Assembly (NCBI RefSeq): GCF_963678635.1
Contig: NC_087070.1
Span: 14,263,840 to 14,327,839, forward strand
DNA from: Symsagittifera roscoffensis
Taxonomy: Eukaryota > Xenacoelomorpha > Acoela > Convolutidae
Direction: 5' to 3'
DNA length: 64,000 nt
Positions 54,243 through 64,000 of the stretch are shown here, piece after piece. Below the pieces are notes generated by a model. It worked only from the letters and a program-made list of their open reading frames with translations. It was not told the DNA's origin and did not search any database. Every line of letters begins with the position of its first letter. Positions within the stretch are counted from its first letter, which is position 1. Both the position numbers and the translations under genes were made by a program.

Positions 54243-54770
54243 ATGAAATTGGTGGGAATTAATAATAATATGGAGAAAGTAAGAAGCAGCAATGGAGCGT
54301 CGTCGAAAGGAGAAGATGTTTTGTTGCAAGTGGAAGAAGTTCAGTTTCAAAAACTTCAAGGAACGCTATTTGTTCTGAGTACCAGAGTTGCATGGGCACA
54401 ATTGGGTCAGGAAGACTTTGCGGTCTCCGTTTATTTTGCTGACGTAGATAAGCTTAAAATTTCGCCGCAACGTAAAGCAAAAAAGCAACTTCAAATTACG
54501 CTTCATAATTCTGAAGCCTTCACATTTCTCTTCCTTAGACCAAACAAAGCTGAGGCAGATCGTGATGCAGTAAAGGAAATGGTGCAGCAGATACTCCCCA
54601 AGTTTGCACGAAAAATTAATTCTGAACTGGAAGATAAAATAAAGATGTTCCAAAAAAGTCCACAGCTGTTCAAATTGTACCAGAAACTAGTGCCAACTGG
54701 AATAACCACTGCAGAAGAGTTCTGGGCTACGCGATCTTCAAATGACATAGAATCTCAATTGACTGGTTAG
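54243..54770 (+). CDS. TFIIH p62 (GTF2H1/Tfb1)-like protein: PH domain plus first BSD domain only
   Basis: ATG at 54243 (another in-frame ATG at 54270 may be the true start). It encodes ~175 residues. Residues ~25-125 match the N-terminal PH/PTB domain of the TFIIH core subunit p62 (VLLQVEEVQFQK, ISPQRKAKKQLQITLHN, RDAVKEMVQQILPKF). Residues ~128-165 match the start of the first BSD domain (MFQKSPQLFKLYQKLV, TAEEFWATR). p62 is normally ~500-600 residues with two BSD domains and a helical C-terminus; here it stops after FWATRSSNDIESQLTG. No introns interrupt it. It could be a 5' exon with the rest elsewhere, a truncated retrocopy, or a short stand-alone paralogue; the AATAAA 35 bases after the stop favours a separate unit. 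Confidence 0.75.
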   Translation: MKLVGINNNMEKVRSSNGASSKGEDVLLQVEEVQFQKLQGTLFVLSTRVAWAQLGQEDFAVSVYFADVDKLKISPQRKAKKQLQITLHNSEAFTFLFLRPNKAEADRDAVKEMVQQILPKFARKINSELEDKIKMFQKSPQLFKLYQKLVPTGITTAEEFWATRSSNDIESQLTG

Positions 54771-54808
54771 ATCTTGTTTCATCTTCGTGTTAAACTTGAT
54801 AGTTCAAA

Positions 54809-54814
54809 AATAAA
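54809..54814 (+). terminator. Poly(A) signal after the p62-like ORF
   Basis: AATAAA within CAAAAATAAAGC, about 38 bases after the TAG stop. Confidence 0.45.
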
Positions 54815-55385
54815 GCAATCGAACATCCGCAATTAATTTTTGGGTATTCCATGAGCAGTATTATAACCGGTCTCATGACTTTTCCATTTTTTTTACTGTT
54901 TATGCTTATTTTGTTGTTCATGTAGTATACCTAGCTTTTTAAGAGTCATGAACGTACTGAATAGGTCCTGATGATTTTTCAGGAGAGAGTCTTCAAATTT
55001 GTTCGCGCTCAGTTTTGATTTTTAGCGTTTAAATTTTGATTTCTTTTAAAGTTCACTTCATTTCCTTTGTTGAAAGGAAGGCAAAATCCACTATCGGACA
55101 GCGAAAGTCTAAATTTCACGAAAAGCGTGATCGAAATATAGTTTCGAAAGTGGCTTTAATTTTTCAGATTTCCCAGCGGAATAAAAATTTTTCTTTTCGA
55201 TCCAGTTTCTCAAATTGTGTTGATTTTATCGAGAAAATGTCCATGAAATTTTTTTCCTGAAATTTAAAGAAGTACTAGCGCAGGACTCGTACCTACGGTA
55301 CATTCAAATAGAATGTTGAACGTAAAAAATAGCTTCCTAAAAGATGTACTAAAACAGTGATATTTTTAGTGACCCTAATTTAATT
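54815..55385. other. AT-rich spacer
   Basis: I see no gene or repeat here. Several TTTTCAG-like sites (for example 54970) could be splice acceptors, but nothing downstream resembles more p62 sequence. Confidence 0.4.
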
Positions 55386-55742
55386 CAACCGTTTCTTTTT
55401 TAAAAATGCCATATCTCGAAAATCAAAATGATTTGAGCAGATAAAATTAGTGGGCCACGTCTCGGAAACCAAAAGATATGGAGCAGTCACATTTTGGAGA
55501 GAAGAGTTGCAATCAATGGGTGTACCCCGACAACAACAAATCAAGTTCCAGAACGTAAAATTTTTTTAAAAAAATTTGGTTTATATCCAAGTGTTTTAAA
55601 CTGAAAAAGAAATTATAAAAATCACCATTTCACGAAAACCACAAAGATTTGAGCAGCCATGCTTGGACGCCAGAATTGCAACTTCTGAGTGTATCCTGAC
55701 AGTACCCCACTATAGGGTTCTAAATTTCAAGTTCGGTTACTT
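55386..55742. repeat. Dispersed-array repeat, left part (TATCTCGAAAACC family)
   Basis: At least three degenerate units of ~100-200 bp with the order CATATCTCGAAAA, GATTTGAGCAG, a TTGGACGCCAGA segment, GAGTGTATCCTGACAG, and TTCAAGTTCGGTTACTTTAT. The LINE enters after TTCGGTTACTTTATT, and the array resumes on the other side at ~58990. Confidence 0.7.
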
Positions 55743-55745
55743 TAT

Positions 55746-56123
55746 TTAGTAAATGTAAATGGCGTCTTAACCCATCTAGGAATTGATACTAATGAACCTG
55801 CTGTTTCAATTAAGCGACTTGGACCATTCAAGCCTGAAAGCACTCGACCAAGGACAATTATCGTCAAATTTAAAAACGAGTTAATATCTGAAAGATTATT
55901 ATCAAGAGCAACCCACTTGAAAGACTACTCCAATACTTACAACCAAAAAGTATACAAAGTTTACCTGTCAAAATCCCTGAAACGAGACGAAATCAAGATT
56001 GAGAAAAAGCTACTAGAAAAACGCAGATTTCTCATTGACAACGAAAATGTTAAACCCAAAGACCTGAAAATTAAAAATCTCGAGCTCTTCAAGAATGGAG
56101 TGAAAGTTCAGTTAGAAGACTGA
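55746..56123 (+). pseudogene. LINE ORF1, C-terminal part
   Basis: An open frame without its beginning: LGIDTNEPAVSIKRLGPF, RPRTIIVKFKNELISERLL, then KVYLSKSLKRDEIKIEKKLL and a lysine-rich end. This pattern is typical of the RRM-like nucleic-acid-binding ORF1 of CR1/jockey-type LINEs. Its TGA (56121-56123) is followed in the same frame by the ORF2 region, so ORF1 and ORF2 are separated by one stop codon only. Confidence 0.7.
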
Positions 56124-58880
56124 CTATCTGACACCACCTCCAACACCCACCCGTTATCCGCCCTATGCTTTAATACACGAAGCCTCATTAATATAAATCG
56201 TAGAACTTCTTTCGCAAATTATATTCTCAAGAGCAATCATGACGTTATATGCCTAACCGAAACCTGGCTAACTTCTGAGATAAGTGACTCTGAACTATTT
56301 CTTAATCAATACAATATTTACCGAACCGACCGTGAAATGAACGATCATGGTCACTCCAGTCATGGCGGCACTCTCATTGGAATAAAAAATGAACATAGTT
56401 CGGAACCAGTTCGCCTTCCTGATGAAATAGTCCACCATTGCACAGCTTGTACAGTCTCGTCCACTTCTGAAACCTTGCTATTTGTTTGTTGTTACTTTCC
56501 TCCTAGGACAAGTCCCTTTGCTATAGACCACCAATTCCTTGAACACTTCTTTATTTATCTTGAAAGTGTCTTCCCTTTATATTCAAACGTGGTTATATGT
56601 GGAGACTTCAACTTTGATATTAACTGGCGTGATTATTCTTCTGCATTTCCCGACGAACAAATATTCATTACTGGCATTGAAAAACTAAATCCCACCCAAT
56701 CTGTTCAGTTTCCTACAACACGTGAAAAAACGTTAGATTTGGTTTTGGTGTCGCCTAGCACAGATGTTCTTGACATTAAACCTGTAACAGACAACATTAG
56801 TAAATTGTCAGATCATATACCTGTCGCCTTTGTTATATCTTCAGTTCTTTACTCGCCTAAGCGCACAACACCCGGAAAAGTTTTCAGCTACACCAAAGCT
56901 ACTTATGAAGCTATGAGGCTCCAGATATCGCGAAATCCCTTCACAGGTCACTGTTGGTCAAACCCTAATGTTTTACTCTCGGAATGGTATGACTGGTTAC
57001 AGCATATAATCTCCAAAACTGTCCCCATTCGAACGAAGCACCGCAGTGAGCTGCCTCCATGGATCACATCCTCAACATCGAACGAGATAAAGCGTTTGCA
57101 TGCTTTTGAGAAAAAGTTTGGTCGATCGAATCCGAAAACTACTAAACAGAATGAAAAGGTTACAGTCTTGACAGGAAAAGACAAGGAAAACTATGAGAAT
57201 GAACTAGCCAGCAACAGGAGTAAAAATCAGCCTTTCAAGTATTTTCGAACATTTAAGACAACGACCATACCGTCATACGTTTATCTAGATAAACTATGTG
57301 CTTACTCAGATCAGTCTAAGGCTGATCTATTTGCTTCCTTCTTCTCTAGCGTGTTCATCTTATCATCATCATTAGATGATGAGGACTCAATTCAAAGCAA
57401 CCAATTTTTAGTGCACGAATATCAAATCATTGATACCTTTGATACTTCGGAAGAATCTATTCTTGAGATTTGCCTTGACCTCAACGTAACTAAGTCACGT
57501 GGACCCGACAATCTACCCCCAGCGCTGTTCAAAAATGTCGCCAGTGCACTATGCCACTCCCTGAGTCAAATTTTCAATAAGATCAAACAGACATGTGTCT
57601 TCCCACAGCAATGGAAAACCGCAATAGTAACACCAATTCACAAGAAAGGTGACAAGCGAAATGTAACCAACTATAGACCCATTTCTCTTCTTGATATGTC
57701 TTCCAAGATCCTCGAACGATGCATGTTTCGAAGTCTATACAATCATTTCAAGCCCTTGATACACAATGCACAATTTGGTTTTCGGAAAGGAAGATCTGTC
57801 GAAATTCAACTTTTGATATATCTCGATCACCTTTACAAAGAAATTGAGTATGAAAATTTCATTGATGTTATTTACACCGATTTTGAGAAAGCGTTCGATA
57901 AAGTGGACCACGGGATATTGTTATTCAAACTTTTTCAATATGGTGTACGTGGAAAAATTCTCAAATTGATCAAATAATATTTGAACAACCGCTCTCAGAG
58001 AATTAAAGTAGGAGACAAATATCTGGCCCAATTGAAGTAACTAGCGGGGTTCCGCAAGGATCAGTACTTGGAGCTTTACTATTCCTGTTTTTCATTAATG
58101 ACTTGCCATCAACGTGCGCTGACTCGAAGCCTCTTTTACTAGCTGACGACTCCAAGTTTATTCGGACTAATAGTTCGACTTCTTTCCAGTCTGAACTTTC
58201 TCTAATTTATAATTGGAGTGTTGCTAATAAAATGCCCTTCAACGTCGCAAAATGTACTCACATCCATTTCGGTAAAAACAACGATACTGCATATAACTTC
58301 AACGGCGAAGTGATTCCTCGAACAGATGTTCAAAAAGATCTTGGTATTCTTGTTCGTAGCGATCTTAAATGGAACAATCATTTCAAAGCAGTTGCCGCAA
58401 AATCCATCAAAGTTCTCCACATGCTCAAAAGAAACACAACGAGTCTGCCAGTTTACAGCAAACTCAACCTCTACAAAAGCATGGTTGTTCCATCCTTGCT
58501 GTTTGGATCAAATTGTTGCGCCCTATCTAAGACAAACATATCAGTTCTAGAAAACGTACAGAAAAAAATTCTGTAAGTGGTGTCTCCCTCACATGAGCTA
58601 CACCGGTGCTCTAACCTTCCTAAACATTCTTCCAGTTGCTTATTACATCCAACTGAACACCTTTTTACTTCTGCGGAAAATTGTGACTGATTACTTCGAT
58701 TACAACTTCAGCGAGCATATTCAATTCTTCCATTCACCTCAGGGCTCACGGGAAGGGCCTTCGCAAGGGTTTTCCCTGCAAGAATCTACCCAAACGAGAC
58801 CTCGAGTATTGCGACATGGTCCTATAGTCAGTTTTACCAGCATTAGGCCCTTGAAAAGTTTATGTGAGCAAAATTTTTAG
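56124..58880 (+). pseudogene. LINE ORF2: AP endonuclease and reverse transcriptase
   Basis: The endonuclease begins near 56154 (LCFNTRSL) with VICLTETWL and a GGTLIGI strand, then VVICGDFNFDINW and LSDHIPVAF (catalytic SDH), all before the first ATG at 56337, so translation starts upstream or by reinitiation. The RT has VTPIHKKGDKRNVTNYRPISLL, FGFRKGRS, VIYTDFEKAFDKVDH and the catalytic box LADDSKF where FADD is usual. A TAA at 57975-57977, a frameshift near 58020 and another near 58568 inactivate it. The last readable part includes WCLPHMSYTGALTFLNILP, the usual LINE C-terminus. Confidence 0.87.
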
Positions 58881-59527
58881 TTCCAAGCTACTAGAACAGC
58901 AAATCGCTTACCTGATGACATTGATATTTTCTCCTCCACCCTGAAATCGGACTTGTCACTAAATCCAATATAATAACAATCATAATAATAATAATTTTAT
59001 ATCCAATTTTTTTTTAACAAAAAAAACTGAAAAAAGCATAAAACTCGCTTTATCTCTTGAACCAAAAAATCTTGAGCAGTCTGTTTTGAACGCCAGATTT
59101 GCAAACCCTGCGTTTAACCTGACAGAAATTCAAGTTCGGCTACTTTATTTTTGTCTAAAAAATTGAAAAAAAAGAACACAGAAGTTGCCTTATCTTGAAA
59201 ACGAAAAGGATTTCAGCAGTCCTACTTGAACGCCAGATTTGCAACCCCAGAGTGTTTGCTGACAGCACGCCCTTATGGGTTCGAGAAATTCAAGCTCGGT
59301 TACTTTATTCTATATCTTGATTTTTTTGAAAAAAAATTGAAACAATCATAAAAAACGCCATATCTCGAAAACCAAAAGAACCTGAGCAGTCATGTTTGTA
59401 CACCAGCTTTGCAACTCGTGAGGATATCGTGACAGTGCGCCACTTTGGGATTGAGAATATCATGTTCGTTTACTTTGTTTATATCTTGATTTTTTTTTGA
59501 AAAAAATTGAAACAATCATAAAAAAAC

Positions 59528-59564
59528 GCCATATCTCGAAAACCAAAGGATTTCGAGATATGGC
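59528..59564. repeat. 14-bp perfect palindrome inside the array
   Basis: GCCATATCTCGAAA at 59528-59541 and its reverse complement at 59551-59564, loop ACCAAAGGA. It arises because one unit is followed by an inverted copy of its own CATATCTCGAAA block. Confidence 0.85.
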
Positions 59565-59639
59565 ACTCATGGGTTGCATATCTTGGACTCCAGATATGCA
59601 ACCTATTAGTGTACCCCCCCCCTCGACAGTACCCCAGTT

Positions 59640-59925
59640 TGAGGTTGAGAAAATTTTTTTGAGATAAATCAATTGTGAAACAAAAGTTTGACACTTTTAC
59701 GTTGGGAGTATTGACAAAATGTAGAGTTAAAGCATTCGCCATACAACAGATTTCAAAATGTCGACTTGAGTAAAACTTTCAACCCTTTCAATGTTTTGGC
59801 CATGTAACAGACCAACATATAGACTTCTTAATTATGTGCCAAGTGAAAATTCTTAAGCATTACAATATAGCTCAAACGTGCAAAAAATCATTCGTTAAAC
59901 CTGCAAAAAATACTACGTTCAAAAA
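59640..59925. repeat. ~285-bp repeat, first copy
   Basis: Aligns with 61170-61475: AATTGTGAAACAAAAGTTTGA, GTAAAGCATTCGC-like part, TTTTCAATGTTTTGGCCAT, AGACCAACATA, CTTAAGCATTACAATATAGC, AACGTGCAAAAAATC, ACGTTCAAAAAGCTGA. Purpose unknown; the copies are ~85-90% alike by eye. Confidence 0.8.
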
Positions 59926-61169
59926 GCTGATGTAGCTGCAGTAAAAATTAGAGGCTCTGACAGTATCCCTCATTTTTACCCTGATAGTAAAAGACAGAGA
60001 CCCTGACAGTACCCCCAGAATGTACCCTGACAGAACCACAGCCTTGCTGTTGAGAATTTCAAGATCGGTTGGTTTTTTCATTCAAGTATTTTGAGACGAA
60101 AATGAAAAAATCAGCAAAAGCCAGCATCTCGGAAACCAAAAGATATGGAGCAGTCACATTTGGAGAGAAGAATGGCAATAAATGAGTGTACCCCGACTAC
60201 ACATCAATATAGGGTTCATAACTTCAAGTTCCATTAATTTTGGTTTTAATCGAAATTTTTTGAACGAAAAGAAATTATAAAAATTGGCATATCACGAAAA
60301 CCTTTAAGATTTGAGAAGTCATACTTGGACGACAGATTTGCATTTTCTGAGTGTATCCTGACAGCACCCCAGTATAAGGTTGAAAATTTCAAGTTCGGTT
60401 TTTTCAATTTATATATTTTTTTTGTGACAAAAAAACTCAAAAAAAGCTTCGAAATCGCTTTATCTCTAAAACCCACTATGGTTGATAATTTTAAGTTCGG
60501 TAAAGTTTTTTTCAAAAAAAATGAAAAAAAAACACAAAAATTGACTTACCTTGAAAAACCAAAAGGATTTGGGCAGTCCTACTTGAACGCCAGATGTGCA
60601 ATCCCTGAGTGTTTCCTGACAGCACGCTTTGTGGGTTTGAGAAATTCAAGTTTGGTTACTTGTTTTATATCTTGACTTTTTTTTAAAAAAAAGTTGCAAC
60701 AATCATAAAAAAGCCATATCTCGAAAACCAAAAGAACCTGAGCAGTCGTGTTTGGACACCAGCTTTGCAACTCTTGAGTATTTTTCGACAGCACGCCACT
60801 ATGGGTTTGAGAATTTCAAGTTCGGTAACTTCATTTTATATCTAAGTTTTTCATTGAAAAAAAATTTAAAAAAAAATTGCCATATCTTGAAAACCAGAAG
60901 GATTTGAGCAGTCATACTTGAACTTCAGATGTGTAAGCCCTGAGAGTATCCTGACAGCACGCCGCTATGGGTTAGAGAAATTCAAGTTCGGTTTACTTTA
61001 ATATCTAAAATTTTTTCTGAAAATTAATTGAAGCAATCGTAAAAAAACGCCATATCTCGAAAACCAAAGGATTTGAGCAGTCATACTTGGACACCAGATA
61101 TGCGACCCCAGATATAGACACACGATATGCGACACCAGAGATGCTGAGTGTACCCCGACAGCATCCCAA

Positions 61170-61475
61170 GATAAGGTTGAGAAAATTTAATTTAGCTAAA
61201 ACAATTGTGAAACAAAAGTTTGATACTTCTACGTTGCGAATATGGATAAATTGTAGAGTAAAAGCATTCGCTCTACAACAGATTTCACAATGTCGGCTTG
61301 AGTAAAATTTTCAACATTTTCAATGTTTTGGCCATTTGACAGACCAACATAGCTACTTCTTAATTATTTGCCAAATGAAAAATCTTAAGCATTACAATCT
61401 ACAATATAGCTTAAACGTGCAAAAAATCTTTCGTTAAACATGCAAAAAATAATACGTTCAAAAAGCTGAAATTTG
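61170..61475. repeat. ~285-bp repeat, second copy
   Basis: Second copy of the 59640-59925 repeat, in the same orientation and also directly following an array unit, so array unit plus this segment were probably duplicated together. Confidence 0.8.
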
Positions 61476-61640
61476 TCAATATAAAGACTTCTGAAACATG
61501 TCTCAAATGAAACGCCAATTAAGTTCTGTATAGATAAGGAAATATAATTTTTTTCTTTGATATTCGAAAGTTTTTCGAAAAAGTGAGTTATTTTTTTTGT
61601 TTTCTCACGTTCATGACTCTTTTCCAACTGTATTTTGGCT
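61476..61640. other. AT-rich spacer
   Basis: No feature recognised. Confidence 0.4.
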
Positions 61641-62690
61641 ATGTTTAGTATATATGTTCACAATTTCTTTAACAGTTTTTATCACAAAATTTATGATTAC
61701 AATGAAGAAAAAGTTGCATTTTTCAAGTTTGCAGGAAAGAGCTTTTTTCTGTAGTCTTTGTAAGAATATCCAGCTTTGCTGAAAAAACGCTTGAAATGTT
61801 TGAAGTTGGTACAACAAACCCAGTTCCGATATATTTACAATTTGAAGATAATTGAATTTGTTTTCTTAAGAACTTGATGTACGAAATCATTTGCTTCAAT
61901 ATTTTCAGAAATATCTGAAGGCGTAGCACAAAATTCAATAGGTTTTGCAGCTTTTTTTCGTTTTCGTTGGGATCATTTGAATTCCCATTTTGTGTTTTTA
62001 TAGAAGGGTTCTCGAACTGATTTTCTTCTTTTTGCCCAAGTAACGAAAGGAATCAAGAGCTTCGTCAAAAAGGTACCTCACATCGGCTAGAGTCTTTGAG
62101 TTGGCTTGCAATGCAATGCAAGATGAAATGAAGATATGCGATTTTTAAACGAGAGAAATTACTGTTTTCTCTTTCATTGGGGATGAGAAGCATGTCGTGT
62201 AAGTTTTCTGTAGTAAAGTTTTGACAAATAAATAGTTTATTTTCAACGTAACGAGGAAGCATATTGAACACACTAAAGCAACGTGTTGATGCCCGTAGCA
62301 GTGGTGAAAGATCAGTCAATGGGTACAATTTGCACCCATTTTAAGTTGCGTAATCGGAACATCATCACTTGAACTTTATCTATAAGTTGTGATAGATGAA
62401 TCAGAACAAAACTCACCCACTGCCGAGTTAAAATAATGGGAGGTGCAACCAACCATAGGGACACCCATCAACTCAGTCACTTTTTTGTTTCTTGAACAAT
62501 TTCCTAAATAAGACATGCAACCCAAGCCATGTCTCTTTAAAAGGCATTCATACCCACCCACTCAATCAAATTCATATGCTGTTCTCCTCCAAAATTAGTC
62601 TCATCAATAAAAGGCAAAAAAAGTCATTAATGTTTTTTTTTCAGAACCACCCAAACATGTGTTATAACTTGCAAACAGTCCAATAAATTT
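61641..62690 (-). pseudogene. hAT-like transposase relic
   Basis: The minus strand carries, in order, pieces that fit the C-terminal half of a hAT-type transposase. 62561-62376 has ELMGVPMVGCTSHYFNSAV (like GCxSHxxNLAV). 62328-62065 has LTDLSPLLRASTRCFSVFNMLPRYVE (like LTDLxPLLRxxTRWSSTFxML), followed by VRYLFDEAL. 61840-61690 has VPTSNISSVFSAKLDILTK and then MQLFLHCNHKF, the hAT C-terminal dimerisation signature (PTSNxxERxFSxAK...LT). Stops and frame changes separate the pieces and no N-terminal zinc finger is seen. No terminal inverted repeats were found. Confidence 0.62.
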
Positions 62691-63269
62691 GGTGGTTTCA
62701 GCCGACCAACCATCTATTATCAAAGCAAATTTATCCGGTAGACGCAATGAAATTTTGTCCTACTTTTTTTTAGCAATTAATTCCATGAATATTATCAAAA
62801 TAAATTGAAGAATTGTATTGGAGACTCAAGACAGACGTTTAAGTTTTTAAATGATCTAAAAGGGTAACTATATTAAGTCTAAAATTTTCCCTGCTATAAC
62901 GTGCGCTGAGTCCAGCAAACTTCTTTCGAAGCAAAAGATAGTAGATATGACTTTCTTACAACTGTTGTTTTAAACATCATAAAAATTCTGAAACCATTAG
63001 ACCCTATCGTTCCAGAACCGCAGGGTTATTGTTCTATCTGCGTAAGTTTCCGTTAATGAAGTCTCAATTTGCATGTATAACTTACACGGAGCTGGGAAAA
63101 TGTTCCATTCGTTAAGGGCAACGAAGCTTTACAATGCCCTGCTATCAAAATGATTACTACCTAATAACATAAAAATTTCAACAGAAATTGGAGTTATAGA
63201 CAGCCCATGTTTTCAGAGATAGATACTTTTTGAATAATAATGAATTGAGTAATTTTTATCGTTTCCTAA
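62691..63269. other. AT-rich intergenic DNA
   Basis: About 580 bp in which I see no gene, repeat or clear motif. Confidence 0.4.
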
Positions 63270-63342
63270 GGATCCATGGTATAGTGGCTAAATTCTGGGA
63301 GTTGAAACCCTGGGGTTCGGGTTTGATTCCCGACTGGAATCA
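63270..63342 (+). tRNA. tRNA-like sequence (Gln-like, degenerate)
   Basis: A-box TGGTATAGTGG and B-box GGTTTGATTCC fit Pol III internal promoters. The T-arm TCGGG/TTTGATT/CCCGA is perfect. The acceptor GGATCCA pairs with TGGAATC except one A-A pair. The anticodon loop holds TTG but has eight bases, and one base is extra between T-arm and acceptor. More likely a tRNA pseudogene or SINE head than a working tRNA. Confidence 0.45.
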
Positions 63343-63553
63343 TTGTTAATTAATTCCTGGATAAAGATAGTTGTACTTAGGAAAGAAAATCAAAGCTGTA
63401 AGCTAAAATCAAAAGTATAAATTAATTAGGGTCGTAATGGAAGGAAAATAGTAAGAGGGTAAAGCAAGATTGGAGGTGGGGAATGATATAATCATCAAAA
63501 GAAAAATAATATGTTTTTTTAATGTATACGGCTCTTAAAAGTTACACTGTAGT

Positions 63554-63624
63554 AGTTCTTTAGTCTAGTGGTAAAAAGCTTGATTGGAGCTCCGGAAAAG
63601 GGGTTTGGATCCCAGTAGGAATTT
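63554..63624 (+). tRNA. tRNA-like sequence (degenerate)
   Basis: A-box TTAGTCTAGTGG and B-box GGTTTGGATCC. Acceptor AGTTCTT pairs with AGGAATT using two G-U pairs. The anticodon stem AGCT/AGCT encloses TGATTGG, whose second base is not the U expected at position 33. The T-arm has only three sure pairs. A tRNA pseudogene or SINE head is likely. Confidence 0.4.
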
Positions 63625-63644
63625 TTCTAAAATTGTTCAATTAT

Positions 63645-63690
63645 TTATGTATTATTATTATTATTATTATTATTATCATTATCATCAATA
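63645..63690. repeat. TTA/ATT microsatellite
   Basis: A run of TAT/TTA trinucleotides followed by ATCATTATCATC. Confidence 0.9.
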
Positions 63691-64000
63691 ACTATTTTCA
63701 AAACAAATTTTGATTGAATCTTCTGTTGGACAGGGTAGATCAGAGGATCTCTCCTTTACCCTTTTCAACTTGCCATCTTTTGCTGTAATTTGTTTGTTTA
63801 GTTACATCAATTTATTTTGGCGAATGAATTTTTTCTTTTGAAATTTCTGGACAAATAAATCGTGATCATTCACATTGTGATCTGAAATGGCTTGTACCGA
63901 ACTCCGCGCCAATAGAGAAATGTATGAAAAAAACTTATTTATACCTATTTCTTGCTTGTGATGATTTCAACTCTAAGTTACCATTACTTTCTGGGAAACA
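63691..64000. other. AT-rich end of window
   Basis: No gene or repeat recognised. Confidence 0.4.

Larger units (their letters stand above)
55743..58990 (+). mobile_element. 5'-truncated CR1/jockey-like LINE
   Basis: It contains the end of ORF1, endonuclease and RT, and ends in a short (ATA)n-like tail (AATATAATAACAATCATAATAATAATAAT). It interrupts the repeat array: TTCGGTTACTTTATT on the left and TTTATATCCAATTTTT on the right fit together. 5' truncation and an A/T-rich tail are usual for LINE insertions made by target-primed reverse transcription. Confidence 0.85.
58991..61190. repeat. Dispersed-array repeat, right part (TATCTCGAAAACC family)
   Basis: About ten degenerate units of roughly 150-200 bp. 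Recurring blocks in order: CGCCATATCTCGAAAACC, AAAAGGATTTGAGCAGTC, ACTTGAACGCCAGATTTGCAA, CCTGACAGCACGCC, ATGGGTTTGAGAAATTCAAG, TTCGGTTACTTTAT, then a poly-T/poly-A stretch. Units diverge from each other by many substitutions and indels, so it is an old array. No coding signal. Confidence 0.8.

Noticed and set aside
62492-62686. Plus-strand small protein opposite the hAT relic
   Set aside because: The minus strand of this stretch gives recognisable hAT motifs in order; the plus-strand frame shows nothing.

Overview
The window is eukaryotic and almost certainly from an invertebrate animal. Evidence: Ty3/gypsy-type retroelements, a CR1/jockey-like LINE, a hAT-like transposase relic, a TFIIH p62-like gene and Pol III A/B-box tRNA-like sequences. 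Two TTTTCAG-type splice acceptors would suit a nematode, but I cannot fix the phylum. There are no bacterial operon features. About the first 54 kb is nested retroelement DNA; the last 10 kb is AT-rich host DNA with repeats.

Layout. (1) 1-14916, minus strand: copy I of a giant LTR retroelement, decayed and cut off by the window start. (2) 14917-15220: part of an LTR of the same family in plus orientation. (3) 15456-16432 and 22619-23808: the two halves of a second, unrelated reverse transcriptase gene ending in a restriction-like endonuclease domain. It is split by (4) 16433-22618, an aberrant copy II of the giant family, with LTRs in opposite orientation and only gag and leader between them. 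(5) 23933-53955, plus strand: element G, a nearly complete ~30 kb member of the family, enlarged by a second leader-gag unit, a 395 bp gag duplication and a 4204 bp tandem duplication. (6) 53956-64000: a TFIIH p62-like ORF, a diffuse ~150-200 bp repeat array interrupted by a 5'-truncated LINE, a hAT relic, two tRNA-like sequences and a microsatellite.

The giant element is the main interest. Its order is LTR (~0.9 kb), a ~2.5 kb leader with 68-70 bp repeats and a GTCTTGGGACA minisatellite, gag with two zinc knuckles, protease, RT, RNase H, integrase with GPY/F motif, a macro-like domain fused behind integrase, then a conserved TTTTCAG acceptor and a block of accessory ORFs: ORF2 (1509 aa; coiled coil, one complete and one degenerate SGNH-hydrolase signature), ORF3 (joined to ORF2 by a TAATG stop/start overlap), ORF4 and ORF5. 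In element G the gag-pol part has many stops and frameshifts, yet ORF2, ORF4 and ORF5 are fully open. The whole family is strongly enriched in the palindromic hexamer CTYRAG, in coding and non-coding parts alike.

Likely working (inference): gag-pol is translated from genomic RNA; ORF2-5 are reached by splicing to the acceptor before ORF2; ORF3 follows ORF2 by termination-reinitiation. The biochemical role of the macro and SGNH domains in the element is unknown.
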